This document shows positions 26,987 to 35,234 of a DNA stretch of 64,000 nt, in pieces. A program made the position numbers and the translations under genes. The stretch is from Rothia nasimurium (GTDB taxonomy: Bacteria; Actinomycetota; Actinomycetes; Actinomycetales; Micrococcaceae): NCBI RefSeq assembly GCF_928391935.1, contig NZ_CAKMTD010000001.1, forward strand, positions 496,001 to 560,000. Reading direction: 5' to 3'. The stretch's first letter is position 1; each line of letters starts with the position of its first letter. The notes under the pieces are model-generated. The model was not told the DNA's origin. It did not search any database and worked only from the letters and a program-made list of their open reading frames with translations.

Positions 26987-28084
26987 TTACCCTTTCAAAG
27001 TGGTCAACCAGAAATGCGCTGCCTCTGTTTCAGTGAGTGGATGGTCTCCGCTGGTGAGCGAGTTCAACCTGGTGAGGTGATCGGCGGTGAGGGAGGCAGA
27101 CACACTATTGATGATGTCGATCGCTTCCTGGGGTAGCTCTCCATTTCTGACGACGGGCACAATATTTTGGGCAAGCTGGGTGCGTTCGGGGTCATCGAGG
27201 AGGACCAGGTTATGGGTTTTCAAGGCTGGGTCTGCGGTGAACACGTAGGCCAGGTCGGTACGCCCGGTGATCAGGTCTTGAATCTGCTCTGCCCGGTCAT
27301 CTCGGGTGCTGGTTTCACGGGGTGTGCAGGAGTAGTCGCTGTCTAGGGAAGCTGCTCCACTGGGATTGTCCGGGTAGGTTCCTGGAGCGGTGAGTGCCAG
27401 GTCCTTGCAGTGTTCTCTGAGGTCTTCCATCCCACTGATCTGGTGGTGGGCTGCGGTTGCCTGGGTCATGACGTAACCGTAACGACTGGTAGCTGATGAG
27501 GGCTCCAGCAGGCTGGCTCCAGCAGGCAGGGTGCGGCCCAAGGCGTTGTAGATGTCTGAGGTGCTGAGTCCACGGACCTTCAGGGTGTCGTTATTTGGGC
27601 CCTTGGATCCGTTATCGGTGAGGTAGAGCAACAGGTCGCCGGTGAGGTCAGGGGTGATGTGGGTGAGACCGGCCGTTGGCACGGGCTGCCCGGTGGCCTG
27701 GGGGCTGGCCGTGGCTTGGGGGACGGCTGGGTCTAGCCCCATGCTGGCAAAGAGGGCCTCGCGCGTCGGGTCGGTATCGACGACCTCTACCCGGTAACCG
27801 GCCTGTTGTAGGGCCGCCTGGTAGATGTATGCGGCATGGCGGGTCTCAGGGGTAAGCCCGGTCCCGACGGTCAGGGTCTGCTGGGTGGGGCCTTCTGAGG
27901 CCAAGGACGCCCCGGCCCGCCCGGTTGCTGGGCCGGTGGGGCTGCTGGGGGCAGCCCCGTCCTGGGTGGCTGCCCCGCACCCGGTTGCAACCAGCAGGGT
28001 CAGGGTGGCCAGGGCAGGAAGCCGGGCAGCACGAGACCACCGAGTGCCGCTTAAGTTTGGGCGGGATCGTCCTGTCACCCTCAT
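26987..28084 (-). CDS. Osmoprotectant-type ABC substrate-binding lipoprotein
   Basis: 365 residues. Lipoprotein signal with lipobox LVATGCG, Cys36, after a long positively charged start. The mature part fits the OpuAC/ProX-like type II binding fold (TLTVGTGLTPETRHAAYIYQAALQQAGYRVEVVDTDPTREALF, later KDLALTAPGTYP). These bind glycine betaine, choline or related compounds. No permease or ATPase is beside it, so it may serve a transporter elsewhere. Its start overlaps the stop of the Nudix gene by 4 nt (ATGA), an unexpected coupling. Confidence 0.75.
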   Translation of the reverse strand: MRVTGRSRPNLSGTRWSRAARLPALATLTLLVATGCGAATQDGAAPSSPTGPATGRAGASLASEGPTQQTLTVGTGLTPETRHAAYIYQAALQQAGYRVEVVDTDPTREALFASMGLDPAVPQATASPQATGQPVPTAGLTHITPDLTGDLLLYLTDNGSKGPNNDTLKVRGLSTSDIYNALGRTLPAGASLLEPSSATSRYGYVMTQATAAHHQISGMEDLREHCKDLALTAPGTYPDNPSGAASLDSDYSCTPRETSTRDDRAEQIQDLITGRTDLAYVFTADPALKTHNLVLLDDPERTQLAQNIVPVVRNGELPQEAIDIINSVSASLTADHLTRLNSLTSGDHPLTETEAAHFWLTTLKG

Positions 28085-28569
28085 GCCCCCTCCTGCCGGT
28101 AGAAGCTGGCCATATCTACAACATCAACAAAACCCATCATGCGGGCAGCCTCATCGAGAGCAGAATAATAGTGATACTGATCGAGCTGGGACAGGGGAAT
28201 CCAGGCAGCCATATCGCTCGACCCACCCACCTCGTAAGTCAGTTCCCCACCGGTGACGTGCCCCCGAAAGACAGTGCGGAAGGCACAGAAAGGACGGTCT
28301 GCCCCGTCCTGGTCAAAGTAGGCGGCGTGAACACCCAGCAGCCCATCAATCTCGATGGTGTATCCGGTTTCCTCAAAGACTTCCCTCACCGCAGTTTCGG
28401 AGGGCTGCTCACCAGGATCTATACCGCCACCTGGCAGGGTCCACCCGGGTTCATAGCCTGGAATATGGGGCACCCAGCGGGACAGCAATATCTTGCCATC
28501 ATCAATCACCACCGCATAGGCAGCCGGGCGAGTATCCATCACCATGGGCATGGGGCAACCTTCCATCAC
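28081..28569 (-). CDS. Nudix hydrolase
   Basis: Pyrophosphohydrolase of the Nudix family; up to 162 residues. The Nudix box GGIDPGEQPSETAVREVFEETGY has all catalytic Glu residues of REVFEE. A start at 28551 (MPMVMDTRP) is more likely than 28569, because GGAAGG lies 7 nt upstream of it. The substrate cannot be told; the sequence around the box (WTLPGGGIDPGE) is the general MutT/ADP-ribose group. Its stop overlaps the start of the lipoprotein gene. Confidence 0.88.
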   Translation of the reverse strand: MMEGCPMPMVMDTRPAAYAVVIDDGKILLSRWVPHIPGYEPGWTLPGGGIDPGEQPSETAVREVFEETGYTIEIDGLLGVHAAYFDQDGADRPFCAFRTVFRGHVTGGELTYEVGGSSDMAAWIPLSQLDQYHYYSALDEAARMMGFVDVVDMASFYRQEGA

Positions 28570-28632
28570 GCATCATTTTCACCTTTTAGTTTAAGGCTTT
28601 ACCGGCGGCGCCCAGCCAAACCCGCTAACCTC

Positions 28633-29622
28633 ATGAGTATGAGTTTTCTGAACGCCACCACCACGACTCCCCTTGAAGAAAGCGCAGAGGTTGCCGAAAC
28701 CGTCCTGCCCCGCCTTGCCAGCCTCGATTTCTGGCTAGGGGCCCCCAGCAGGATCGCCATCATTATTGTGCTTGGCCTTATCCTTCAGGTGCTGGTGCGC
28801 CTGGTGATCCGGAAGGTAACCGACTCCATCGCCCGCGGTACCAAGAGCCGGGTTGTCGCTGCCGACGACAAACCAGGGGCTATCAGCCGCTGGCGGTCCG
28901 ATGCCTCCTCCGCTTCAGCCCGGCAGACCCAGCGGGCCCAGACCGTCGGGTCGGTCTTGCGGTCGGTCTCCTCGATCGTGATCTGGACGATCATGATCGT
29001 CATGATTATCGCCGAAATGGGCTTCAACATTGCCCCGGTTATCGCCTCAGCCGGTGTCGCTGGCGTAGCCCTCTCCTTTGGTGCCCAGTCCCTGGTCAAA
29101 GACTTCCTCTCCGGGATTTGCATCGTGGCTGAAGACCAGCTCGGCATCGGCGACTGGGTCAATCTCGGTGAGGCCGAGGGTGAAGTTGAGGCTGTTGGCC
29201 TGCGAACCACCCAGGTGCGCGACAGTGCAGGAACCCTCTGGCATGTACGGAACGGGGAGATTCTCCGGGTTGGCAACTCCTCCCAGGGCTGGGCTCGTAC
29301 CATCATCGACCTGCCCATCCCCTACAACGCCAATATCGACGAGATGGGGCAGTTCCTCCTGGAGTCCATGCAGCAGGCTGTTGCCCTCCCCGGTATTGCA
29401 GAAAACATTTCCGGTGAGCCCCAGTACCTGGGAGTTCAGTCGGTGACAGGCGAACAGGTTATCTTGCGTCTGACGGTCAAGACCGCCCCGTCCGAGCAGT
29501 TCAAGGTGGGCCGAAAACTGAGGGAGCAGTTGAAGAAGGCCATGGACGAGCGCGGCCTACGCATTCCCCTGGCTAACCAATCCGTCGTCTACGGGAAAAA
29601 ATCAGCAGATTCCCAGGGCTAA
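28633..29622 (+). CDS. mscS: MscS-type mechanosensitive ion channel
   Basis: Small-conductance mechanosensitive channel, 329 residues from ATG 28633. The pore helix IASAGVAGVALSFGAQSLVKDFLSG, glycine- and alanine-rich, is the MscS TM3; the beta domain follows (EDQLGIGDWVNL...VRNGEILRVGNSSQGWARTIIDL). Three N-terminal membrane segments, with a charged loop of about 45 residues between the first and second. It releases solutes on hypo-osmotic shock. A longer open frame upstream (from 27925) is not part of the gene. Convergent with the LysR-like gene, which ends within 4 nt. Confidence 0.93.
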   Translation: MSMSFLNATTTTPLEESAEVAETVLPRLASLDFWLGAPSRIAIIIVLGLILQVLVRLVIRKVTDSIARGTKSRVVAADDKPGAISRWRSDASSASARQTQRAQTVGSVLRSVSSIVIWTIMIVMIIAEMGFNIAPVIASAGVAGVALSFGAQSLVKDFLSGICIVAEDQLGIGDWVNLGEAEGEVEAVGLRTTQVRDSAGTLWHVRNGEILRVGNSSQGWARTIIDLPIPYNANIDEMGQFLLESMQQAVALPGIAENISGEPQYLGVQSVTGEQVILRLTVKTAPSEQFKVGRKLREQLKKAMDERGLRIPLANQSVVYGKKSADSQG

Positions 29623-30509
29623 CGTTTCTTTCCCTTCTGGGCCTGGTACTGGCGAAGGTTCCCGTTCTTTTGGGCGTTGCGGCGTTTCCGGTCTTCGGCT
29701 TCACGCTTTTTGTTAGCTGCTGCCCGCTTGCGCTTGGCTTCTTCCTTGGCGCGGCGTTGTTTTTCTATCGCAACTTCTCGGGAGTCCGAACCGCGGTGTG
29801 AGGCTGCGGTCCGTCCGCGAGTGATGCCGACAAAGTCTTGAATGATTTGTTCGCGTTCGTCGCTGCGGCCGGGGTTTCGTGGCCAGACGAGGAGCACCGG
29901 GTAGTCTTCTACCCCTTCGAGGGGCCGGTAGGTGAGGTCCTTCCGGTGGTAGAAACGGGCGACCGACATCGGCACAATCAGCAGGCCGAGGCCCGCTGCT
30001 ACAAGTTCGATGGCGTCGCCTCGGTGGCGCATCTCGGGCAGGGGACGCGGGTGCTCTGTGCGGTAGGACGCCGACACCTCAGCCCAGGCTGGTACCTCAG
30101 CTGGATCTTGGAGCAGGAATTCTTCTGCTAGTTCGCCCACCGGCACCGTGTCGAGGACGGTCAGCAGGTGGTCTTTGGGGAGTACTACAACGGGGGTTTC
30201 CCGGTAGAGCTCAATGGCGTGGTACCGCTTCCGGTCGAGGGAGCGTGCTTCGTCCTCCCCGCGGAGGAGAACCATGTCAGCGAAGGCGTCCAGGGCAGCA
30301 AGCCCCTGAGATTCGGCTAGGGCCACTTCGGTGAGGGGGGCGAGCGCTGAGTAGCGTTCACGCCAGCGGGTGAACCATTTGCCGGGCATGACCCCGGGGA
30401 CGTATCCGACGCACAATCCGGGGACCTGACCGACTGCGTGGTAGCGGTCGGTGTTGTCGTCGATGAGCAGGTGGGGGTGGGCGAGTATTGCCTCGCTGAG
30501 GGAGGTCAT
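29619..30509 (-). CDS. LysR substrate-binding-domain protein lacking the HTH, with basic tail
   Basis: 296 residues from ATG 30509. The whole fold is the LysR effector-binding domain (VPGLCVGYVPGVMPGKWFTRWRERYSAL at the start, ETPVVVLPKDHLL, GDAIELVAAGLGLLIVPMSVAR), but the N-terminal helix-turn-helix is absent. The last 60 residues are strongly basic with many Lys and Arg (EKQRRAKEEAKRKRAAANKKREAEDRKRR), predicted to be helical and disordered. Such HTH-less proteins are known in actinobacteria as a family of unknown role. It may bind a ligand and a nucleic acid or partner through the tail. The next gene upstream overlaps it by 4 nt. Confidence 0.8.
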   Translation of the reverse strand: MTSLSEAILAHPHLLIDDNTDRYHAVGQVPGLCVGYVPGVMPGKWFTRWRERYSALAPLTEVALAESQGLAALDAFADMVLLRGEDEARSLDRKRYHAIELYRETPVVVLPKDHLLTVLDTVPVGELAEEFLLQDPAEVPAWAEVSASYRTEHPRPLPEMRHRGDAIELVAAGLGLLIVPMSVARFYHRKDLTYRPLEGVEDYPVLLVWPRNPGRSDEREQIIQDFVGITRGRTAASHRGSDSREVAIEKQRRAKEEAKRKRAAANKKREAEDRKRRNAQKNGNLRQYQAQKGKKR

Positions 30510-30991
30510 GGGCGGGTTACTTTCGTGTTTCGAGGCATGGAGCGGCGGGAGTCTCGCCATTTGATGATGGCAATGACGGTGATGAGAAGCAGGATGAGCG
30601 GGGCTGCGACGGCAGGGTTTTCGAGCCAGAGCCAGATGACGGACATGCCGATGGTGGCGTAGATGGTGCCCCACATGAGGGTGCCGATGAGCATGGCTGG
30701 TATCCAGCGGATGAGGGGCATCCGGGTAAATCCGGTCGTGATGATGACTGCGGTTTGGAAGCCAACGGTGAGGAAGCAGAGGGGGACGGCGAGGACGCCC
30801 CATCGGTTGATGAAGAGCTGGGCCCGCTGGTAGAGGGGGTGGTCGAGGAGTTTTCTGATTGCCTCTAGCCTGGTGCCGCCTGCTGCAGCTAGGTATCCGA
30901 GGGCGTAAATGATGCTGGTACGCACGATGCCCACTATCCACATGAAGCTGATAGCGGCAGACCAGTGTAATCCTTCGAGCCATTCTCTCAC
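30506..30991 (-). CDS. VTT/DedA-type small membrane protein
   Basis: 161 residues with about four membrane helices (AAISFMWIVGIVRTSIIYALGYLA; WGVLAVPLCFLTVGFQTAVIITTG; MPLIRWIPAMLIGTLMWGTIYATIGMSVIW). The segment GFTRMPLIRWIPAMLIGTLMWG resembles the conserved part of DedA/VTT lipid scramblase-like proteins, shortened. Its stop overlaps the start of the LysR-like gene by 4 nt, so the two form an operon. The molecular role is not known. Confidence 0.65.
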   Translation of the reverse strand: MREWLEGLHWSAAISFMWIVGIVRTSIIYALGYLAAAGGTRLEAIRKLLDHPLYQRAQLFINRWGVLAVPLCFLTVGFQTAVIITTGFTRMPLIRWIPAMLIGTLMWGTIYATIGMSVIWLWLENPAVAAPLILLLITVIAIIKWRDSRRSMPRNTKVTRP

Positions 30992-31090
30992 TCCCCCAGT
31001 CTATCGCCAAAGCTGGGGTGAGGACGCAGCTGGCTGTGGTGACGGGGTTGGCTTGGGGTTTTTCGTGGGTTTGCCCCCTGAAAAACACCC

Positions 31091-31109
31091 GCTAGTTAGC
31101 CTTACCTAT
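31091..31109. promoter_or_regulatory. Weak match to a DtxR/IdeR iron box
   Basis: GTTAGCCTTACCTA (31095-31108) fits the right half and centre of the 19-bp DtxR consensus TTAGGTTAGSCTAACCTAA (about 13 of 19 positions), but the left half is poor. It lies 100 nt upstream of the VTT gene. Confidence 0.25.
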
Positions 31110-31166
31110 CTTGCTAGATAGCTTCACCAAATTTTTTTGGGTAAACCCCTAGCCAAACCCCCTCGA

Positions 31167-31192
31167 ATTAGGTTATATTTTTATTACCTAAT
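31167..31192. promoter_or_regulatory. A+T-rich dyad, possible operator or promoter
   Basis: ATTAGGT (31167-31173) and ACCTAAT (31186-31192) are perfect 7-bp arms around TATATTTTTATT, which holds a possible -10. The arms resemble DtxR half-sites, but the spacing is longer than in a standard iron box. Confidence 0.4.
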
Positions 31193-31304
31193 AGCCGCAA
31201 GGTCCTGTGGGAGGACCGGCTATGTCGGTACTGTCGAAGACTTTTCTTCCTGTGTGTGATGCAAGGCCCCCTGGCAGCCTCCTTGGCTACCAGGGGACCT
31301 TTGT
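31193..31304 (+). ncRNA. Candidate small structured RNA (or short-ORF leader)
   Basis: In the 382-bp gap between two minus-strand genes the plus strand has, in order: an A+T-rich dyad with a possible -10 (31167-31192); a hairpin AGCC..GGTCCT / AGGACC-GGCT (31193-31221); and an intrinsic terminator, AAGGCCCCCTGG / CCAGGGGACCTT with one mismatch, followed by TTTGTCTTT (31263-31307). This is the layout of a small RNA of about 110 nt. No gene follows on this strand, so it is not a leader for a downstream gene. The rest of the gap shows nothing. Confidence 0.45.
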
Positions 31305-31320
31305 CTTTGGGCTCAGATGA
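31222..31320 (+). CDS. Possible 32-residue small protein inside the RNA
   Basis: ATG 31222 is preceded at normal spacing by GGGAGGA (31209-31215) and reads MSVLSKTFLPVCDARPPGSL... to TGA at 31320. The ribosome site lies in the 3' arm of the first hairpin, and the frame runs through the terminator. It may be a real small protein or a leader peptide, or chance. Confidence 0.3.
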   Translation: MSVLSKTFLPVCDARPPGSLLGYQGTFVFGLR

Positions 31321-31373
31321 GTCAGCTGGGCGGGGCCCTGGCAGGTTGAGGGAACCCAGTGACCCGACAGCTA

Positions 31374-32990
31374 CTAACTCAGTCGAATCTTCTTAAGATC
31401 AAGGAGTTGCTGAGAGATCGAGGCACTGACAACCAGCCGGATCGTCTCTGCCGTAAGATCGCTACGCCCCAGCAGGTAACCAAGCGTTAGGTGCTCCAGG
31501 GTTCCCTGATGCCCCAGTAGCCAGGCCCCTAATGTATTCTGGTCCGTCAGCCTGCCCTGCTGGCCCTGCATCGTCTTGGCCAGGCGCAGCAGCTCCTGCT
31601 GCCCATCTGTCAGTTCCCCACCGGCAGATCGGATGGCGCTGAGACAGTATCGGGTTGCCTTGACGAGCTTGCGGATGTCGTGAACCTGCTCATCGAGGTG
31701 GGCTGCGCTGGCCCGTCCTTGGGGGTCTTGTGGGAGCTCGGCCACAAGTGAGGCCATCTGTTTTGCCAGTTTTTTCCGCAGCCGCTTGGCCACCTTGTTG
31801 ATGTAGTTATCGGGATTCAGGGGCAGGTCGCAGTATTCGGTGATATCGCGCCCCGCCTGAACGAGGTCAGCCTGCAGATCACGCCGGGTAACAGAGGTGA
31901 TGTAGGCAAGGGCTTTTTCCAGGTGGGCGGTGTCCTCGGCTACCAGCAGCTGTTCCAGGGCCTCAGGGTGAACCGGGGACCCTGCCGGGAGATTCTCCAG
32001 CCCCTCTGCCAGGAGATCGGCTATGAGTTCCCCGTTCCGGTGGGGCTCTAGCTCATGGGCATATGTTTTCAGGCCATCAGCCAAGCCCTTGAGGAGGGCC
32101 TTTGAGTCGGCGTCCTTAGCGTAGGGCTGGGCCATATATTTGATGACGCTACGTAGCTGGCGGGCAGCCACCCGCCCCTGGTGGGTAGAGTCGGGCACCC
32201 CTGCCCGAATCAGGAGGTCTGCCTGGGCAAGTTTCACGATGAAACCCTGCAGAATATCGGTCAGCAGATGGGCTGCTGGTAGGACGACCGTCTTGTCCGT
32301 CGGCGCCGGGAAAATCCCGGTCTTTGGGTTGGCCTCTAGCCCCAGCTGGGAGATTCGACGGGCCTCAAACTCAGCATCAGCACCTAGGGCGCGGGCAATT
32401 TTTGCTGAGGACGTCGAGGGGGCGGCACCAGCCTCCCGCAGCAGTTTCTCCACCGCCTCAAACACCTGCTGGGCTGAGTCTGAATCCTCCACTCCCCCGT
32501 CCAGTAACTCTATTTCCCACTCGTGCCAGCGGCGCTCAATGCCAGTGGAAAAGTCGGTGGCAGTCACCGAGTCATCACAGATTTCAGCGATGTCGACACC
32601 GTCCTGGGAGGTGATAACGGTTCTTACCCGGCGGGTCAGAAGGGAGACAGACGGTTCAACGATTTCATTGAGAAGGACCGGGGCGAGAAAATCCGTGACA
32701 GCCTCAGGAATGTGGTCGCCTTCCCCCAGATCAAAGGTCACTTCATGGCGTCCACCGGCGGCGTCAAACTTGATGTGCCATCCCTGGTCATACCCGCCGG
32801 TACGCCGTCTGAGGGCTACCTTGTGGCGGCCGAGCGTCTGAGTGTCGGTGTCAAAATAGGTGGCGTCCAGGTCTTCTACCACTGGGGTTTGAGCCGTGAA
32901 GCCCGCAATCTTCCAGGTCATATCTGGGGTGGGCCGGGTCAAATCCAGCATTTCAAACTTACGTTCAACTTCGAGGTGGTGGGCAACCAT
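31374..32990 (-). CDS. CYTH and CHAD domain protein
   Basis: 538 residues. CYTH tunnel domain first (ExExK at E7, E9, K11 in HLEVERKFE; ATYFDTDTQTLGRHKVALRRR), which binds triphosphates or polyphosphate; then, from about residue 235, the all-helical CHAD domain with conserved His/Lys/Arg (DSTHQGRVAARQLRSVIKYM, DEQVHDIRKLVKATRYCL) that binds inorganic polyphosphate. CYTH-CHAD proteins are linked to polyphosphate granules; hydrolysis of tripolyphosphate by the CYTH part is likely but not shown. ATG 32990 follows GAAAGG. Monocistronic. Confidence 0.92.
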   Translation of the reverse strand: MVAHHLEVERKFEMLDLTRPTPDMTWKIAGFTAQTPVVEDLDATYFDTDTQTLGRHKVALRRRTGGYDQGWHIKFDAAGGRHEVTFDLGEGDHIPEAVTDFLAPVLLNEIVEPSVSLLTRRVRTVITSQDGVDIAEICDDSVTATDFSTGIERRWHEWEIELLDGGVEDSDSAQQVFEAVEKLLREAGAAPSTSSAKIARALGADAEFEARRISQLGLEANPKTGIFPAPTDKTVVLPAAHLLTDILQGFIVKLAQADLLIRAGVPDSTHQGRVAARQLRSVIKYMAQPYAKDADSKALLKGLADGLKTYAHELEPHRNGELIADLLAEGLENLPAGSPVHPEALEQLLVAEDTAHLEKALAYITSVTRRDLQADLVQAGRDITEYCDLPLNPDNYINKVAKRLRKKLAKQMASLVAELPQDPQGRASAAHLDEQVHDIRKLVKATRYCLSAIRSAGGELTDGQQELLRLAKTMQGQQGRLTDQNTLGAWLLGHQGTLEHLTLGYLLGRSDLTAETIRLVVSASISQQLLDLKKIRLS

Positions 32991-33034
32991 GCCTAGCCTT
33001 TCGATGGTTCACTGTGTCTGCTTTAAGCCTATAC

Positions 33035-33068
33035 GGCGCCCCGCCTGCCGGTGGGCAGGCGGGGCGCC
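33035..33068. terminator. Terminator hairpin
   Basis: GGCGCCCCGCCTGC and its perfect complement with a 6-nt loop, downstream of the 33118-34053 gene and upstream of the CYTH gene. Confidence 0.65.
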
Positions 33069-33117
33069 TCTTTCATGGTTTTGGTCTCTGTGGGCCCCTT
33101 GGTGAGGGGGCTAGGGC

Positions 33118-34053
33118 TTAGGCCCGACGGCGACGCAGGACGTCGTCGAGGTTCATACCGGCTGCCTCAGCCAGGGTTTTGCTGTTGCTCTGCGGGGCCT
33201 GGGGCGCTTCTAACGGCTCGACGAGGGCACGCTGGGCGACGGGGGCGTCCAGGTAAGTGGGGCGGGGGACTTCCGTTACGGCCCACCGGGTGTCGGGGAG
33301 GGCTTCATCCATGCGAAGACGGGTGGGGGCGTCAGTGGCACTCTCGACCAGGGGTTCAGCCGGGGCCGGGGCAGGCAGGGGCTGGTGCTGGGTGCGGGCT
33401 CGACGCAGGGCCTTGGCTGCGTGGCTAATCGGAAGGGTTGCCTTGGCGCGGGCCGGTAGTTCAGGGACAACCCGCTGGGGCTGCTCGACCGCCTTGGTTA
33501 CCTCAGGAGAAGGGACCTTCTCACCTGGGCTCGGGGAAGTAAGGTGCTCAGGCTGGTGCAATTTCTTGCTCAGTTCCACCTTCAAGGCGGTGCTGGCACG
33601 GCGACGGTCGCGGTCACGTAGGGCCAGGACACGCAGGGCTACAAGGCAGCCTACTCCCAGCATGAGCAGAAGGACGGGGGTGACAAAGGTCAGAGCGGTC
33701 ACGGCAGCGAGGATACCGGTCACTAGGGACGCAAACAGGGCTAGGGCTCCCACCCCGAATATTGCCAGTCGGCCCCATCGGAGACGGAGGTTCTGGCGAA
33801 AGGGGGCAGGTTCTACAGGGGCGGATGAGCCCGGCCCGGCATACCCGGTTGATGCGGGGGCGGAAACCTGGGCCTCAGTGTAGGCGATGTGGGCCCCTGC
33901 CTCGTCGAGGTCAGCGGGGACCAGGATATCGTCGCAGGCCTTTTCTGCACCAAAGGCGTAGGCGGCGCGGGCCTTGATCTGCCGATTAATCATGTAGAGG
34001 CCCATCAGAACTAGGGCAAGCAAGATAATGCCTGAAGTTCCCAGAACACTCAT
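33118..34053 (-). CDS. Membrane protein, SepX/GlpR-like (inferred cell-division factor)
   Basis: 311 residues: one N-terminal membrane helix (GTSGIILLALVLMGLYMINRQIKARAAYAFGAE), a cytoplasmic stretch, two adjacent helices at about residues 95-145 (LAIFGVGALALFASLVTGILAAVTALTFVTPVLLLMLGVGCLV), and a long Pro/Ala/Arg-rich C-terminal tail. Three helices in this order and a place directly downstream of galU match what I recall of the actinobacterial division protein SepX (Streptomyces) / GlpR (Corynebacterium), whose gene is in the galU-glp(moeA)-rimJ cluster. Sequence identity is not checked; glp and rimJ are not here. Treat the name as a hypothesis. Confidence 0.5.
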   Translation of the reverse strand: MSVLGTSGIILLALVLMGLYMINRQIKARAAYAFGAEKACDDILVPADLDEAGAHIAYTEAQVSAPASTGYAGPGSSAPVEPAPFRQNLRLRWGRLAIFGVGALALFASLVTGILAAVTALTFVTPVLLLMLGVGCLVALRVLALRDRDRRRASTALKVELSKKLHQPEHLTSPSPGEKVPSPEVTKAVEQPQRVVPELPARAKATLPISHAAKALRRARTQHQPLPAPAPAEPLVESATDAPTRLRMDEALPDTRWAVTEVPRPTYLDAPVAQRALVEPLEAPQAPQSNSKTLAEAAGMNLDDVLRRRRA

Positions 34054-34152
34054 CGGTGTGAGCCTCCTTCATGTCAGATCTTTATGTACCGGACAATTCT
34101 ACCTCAGCCTCTTGATCCCGCTCCCCCTTTTGGTCATGGAAGAGCATAGACA

Positions 34153-34187
34153 AAGGCCTCTTGTTCGCAGAATGAACAAGAGGCCTT
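34153..34187 (-). terminator. Terminator downstream of galU
   Basis: AAGGCCTCTTGTTC / GAACAAGAGGCCTT, perfect 14-bp arms with a 7-nt loop, then TTTGTCT on the minus strand. Confidence 0.8.
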
Positions 34188-34226
34188 CAAGGTTAGGTTC
34201 AGGTTTGATGAACCTGGGTCTGCTGT

Positions 34227-35138
34227 TTAGATGTCAGCGGCGAATTCCTTGAGCCAGGAGCGCAGCTCGGGACCCAGGTCATCGCGTTCAGTAGCGAGGA
34301 TGACGTTGGCCTTGAGATAGGAGAGCTTGTCGCCGGTGTCGAAACGGCGGCCCTTGAAGACGACACCGTAGACGCCTTCGCCCTCGCCGGTGCCCTGGGC
34401 CAGGGTCTGCAGGGCGTCGGTCAGCTGGATTTCGTCGCCACGGCCAGGGGCGGTGTTTTCCAGCACCTCAAAGACCTTAGGTGACAGGACGTAGCGGCCA
34501 ATGACGGCCAGGTTGGAGGGGGCGTCCTCCTTGGCAGGCTTTTCGACCAGGCCGGTGACCTTGTAGAAGCTATCTTCACCGTCAACAGCTTCGATAGCGG
34601 CACAGCCATAGGCTGAAATCTGGTCCTCGGGGACCTCCATCAGGGCAACGACGGAACCGCCGGTCTTCTGCTGGACGGCTACCATCTCTGACAGCAGGTC
34701 CTCGGATTCGTCGATGAGGTCGTCACCAAGCAGAACCGCGAAGGGCTCGTTGCCAACGTGAACCTTGCCGCGCAGGACGGCGTGCCCCAGGCCCTTGGGG
34801 TCGCCCTGGCGGACGTAGTGGATTTCACCGAGCTCATTGGAGTCTTCAACGCTCTTGAGCAGGGCATCCTTGCCCTGGTCTGCCAGCTGCTGTTCCAGGC
34901 CGGGTACACGGTCAAAGTGGTCTTCGAGGGCACGCTTGTTGCGGCCGGTAATCATCAGAACATCGTTCAGACCGGCGCGGATAGCTTCTTCGACAACGTA
35001 CTGAATTGCCGGGCGGTCGACAACAGGCAACATTTCCTTGGGGGTTGCCTTGGTTGCGGGGAGGAAGCGGGTGCCTAGACCAGCGGCAGGAATGACTGCC
35101 TTGGTGACTTTGAGTGATTTATTTTCGGTCATAGGCAT
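34227..35138 (-). CDS. galU: UTP--glucose-1-phosphate uridylyltransferase
   Basis: Makes UDP-glucose for cell wall glycans, trehalose and glycolipids. 303 residues from ATG 35138 (the frame opens with TTG 35150; another ATG lies at 35132). Nucleotidyltransferase signature VIPAAGLGTRFLPATKATPKEML at the N-terminus, YVVEEAIRAG, FAVLLGDDLID and EKPAKEDAPSNLAVIGRYVL are the GalU residues for UTP and glucose-1-P binding. Divergent from the folate cyclo-ligase gene. Confidence 0.96.
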   Translation of the reverse strand: MPMTENKSLKVTKAVIPAAGLGTRFLPATKATPKEMLPVVDRPAIQYVVEEAIRAGLNDVLMITGRNKRALEDHFDRVPGLEQQLADQGKDALLKSVEDSNELGEIHYVRQGDPKGLGHAVLRGKVHVGNEPFAVLLGDDLIDESEDLLSEMVAVQQKTGGSVVALMEVPEDQISAYGCAAIEAVDGEDSFYKVTGLVEKPAKEDAPSNLAVIGRYVLSPKVFEVLENTAPGRGDEIQLTDALQTLAQGTGEGEGVYGVVFKGRRFDTGDKLSYLKANVILATERDDLGPELRSWLKEFAADI

Positions 35139-35234
35139 AAGAATACCCAATTTTGATGAATTAGCCTTGTTTCTGCCTCCTGGTTGGTAGATTTAGTGCA
35201 TATTCTGTGCCTGCTACCACCTTGGGAAGGTCTT

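Noticed and set aside
27000..28080. A second osmoprotectant transporter operon
   Set aside because: Only the binding protein is present; no permease or ATPase nearby.
27925..28632. N-terminal extension of the MscS channel
   Set aside because: It overlaps two minus-strand genes with clear families; channel sequence starts at 28633.
30510..31088. N-terminal extension of the LysR-like protein
   Set aside because: It is the shadow of the VTT membrane gene; no HTH is present in it.
31222..31320. Confident small protein
   Set aside because: It was kept only as a low-confidence feature, since the frame runs through the terminator and no relative is known to me.
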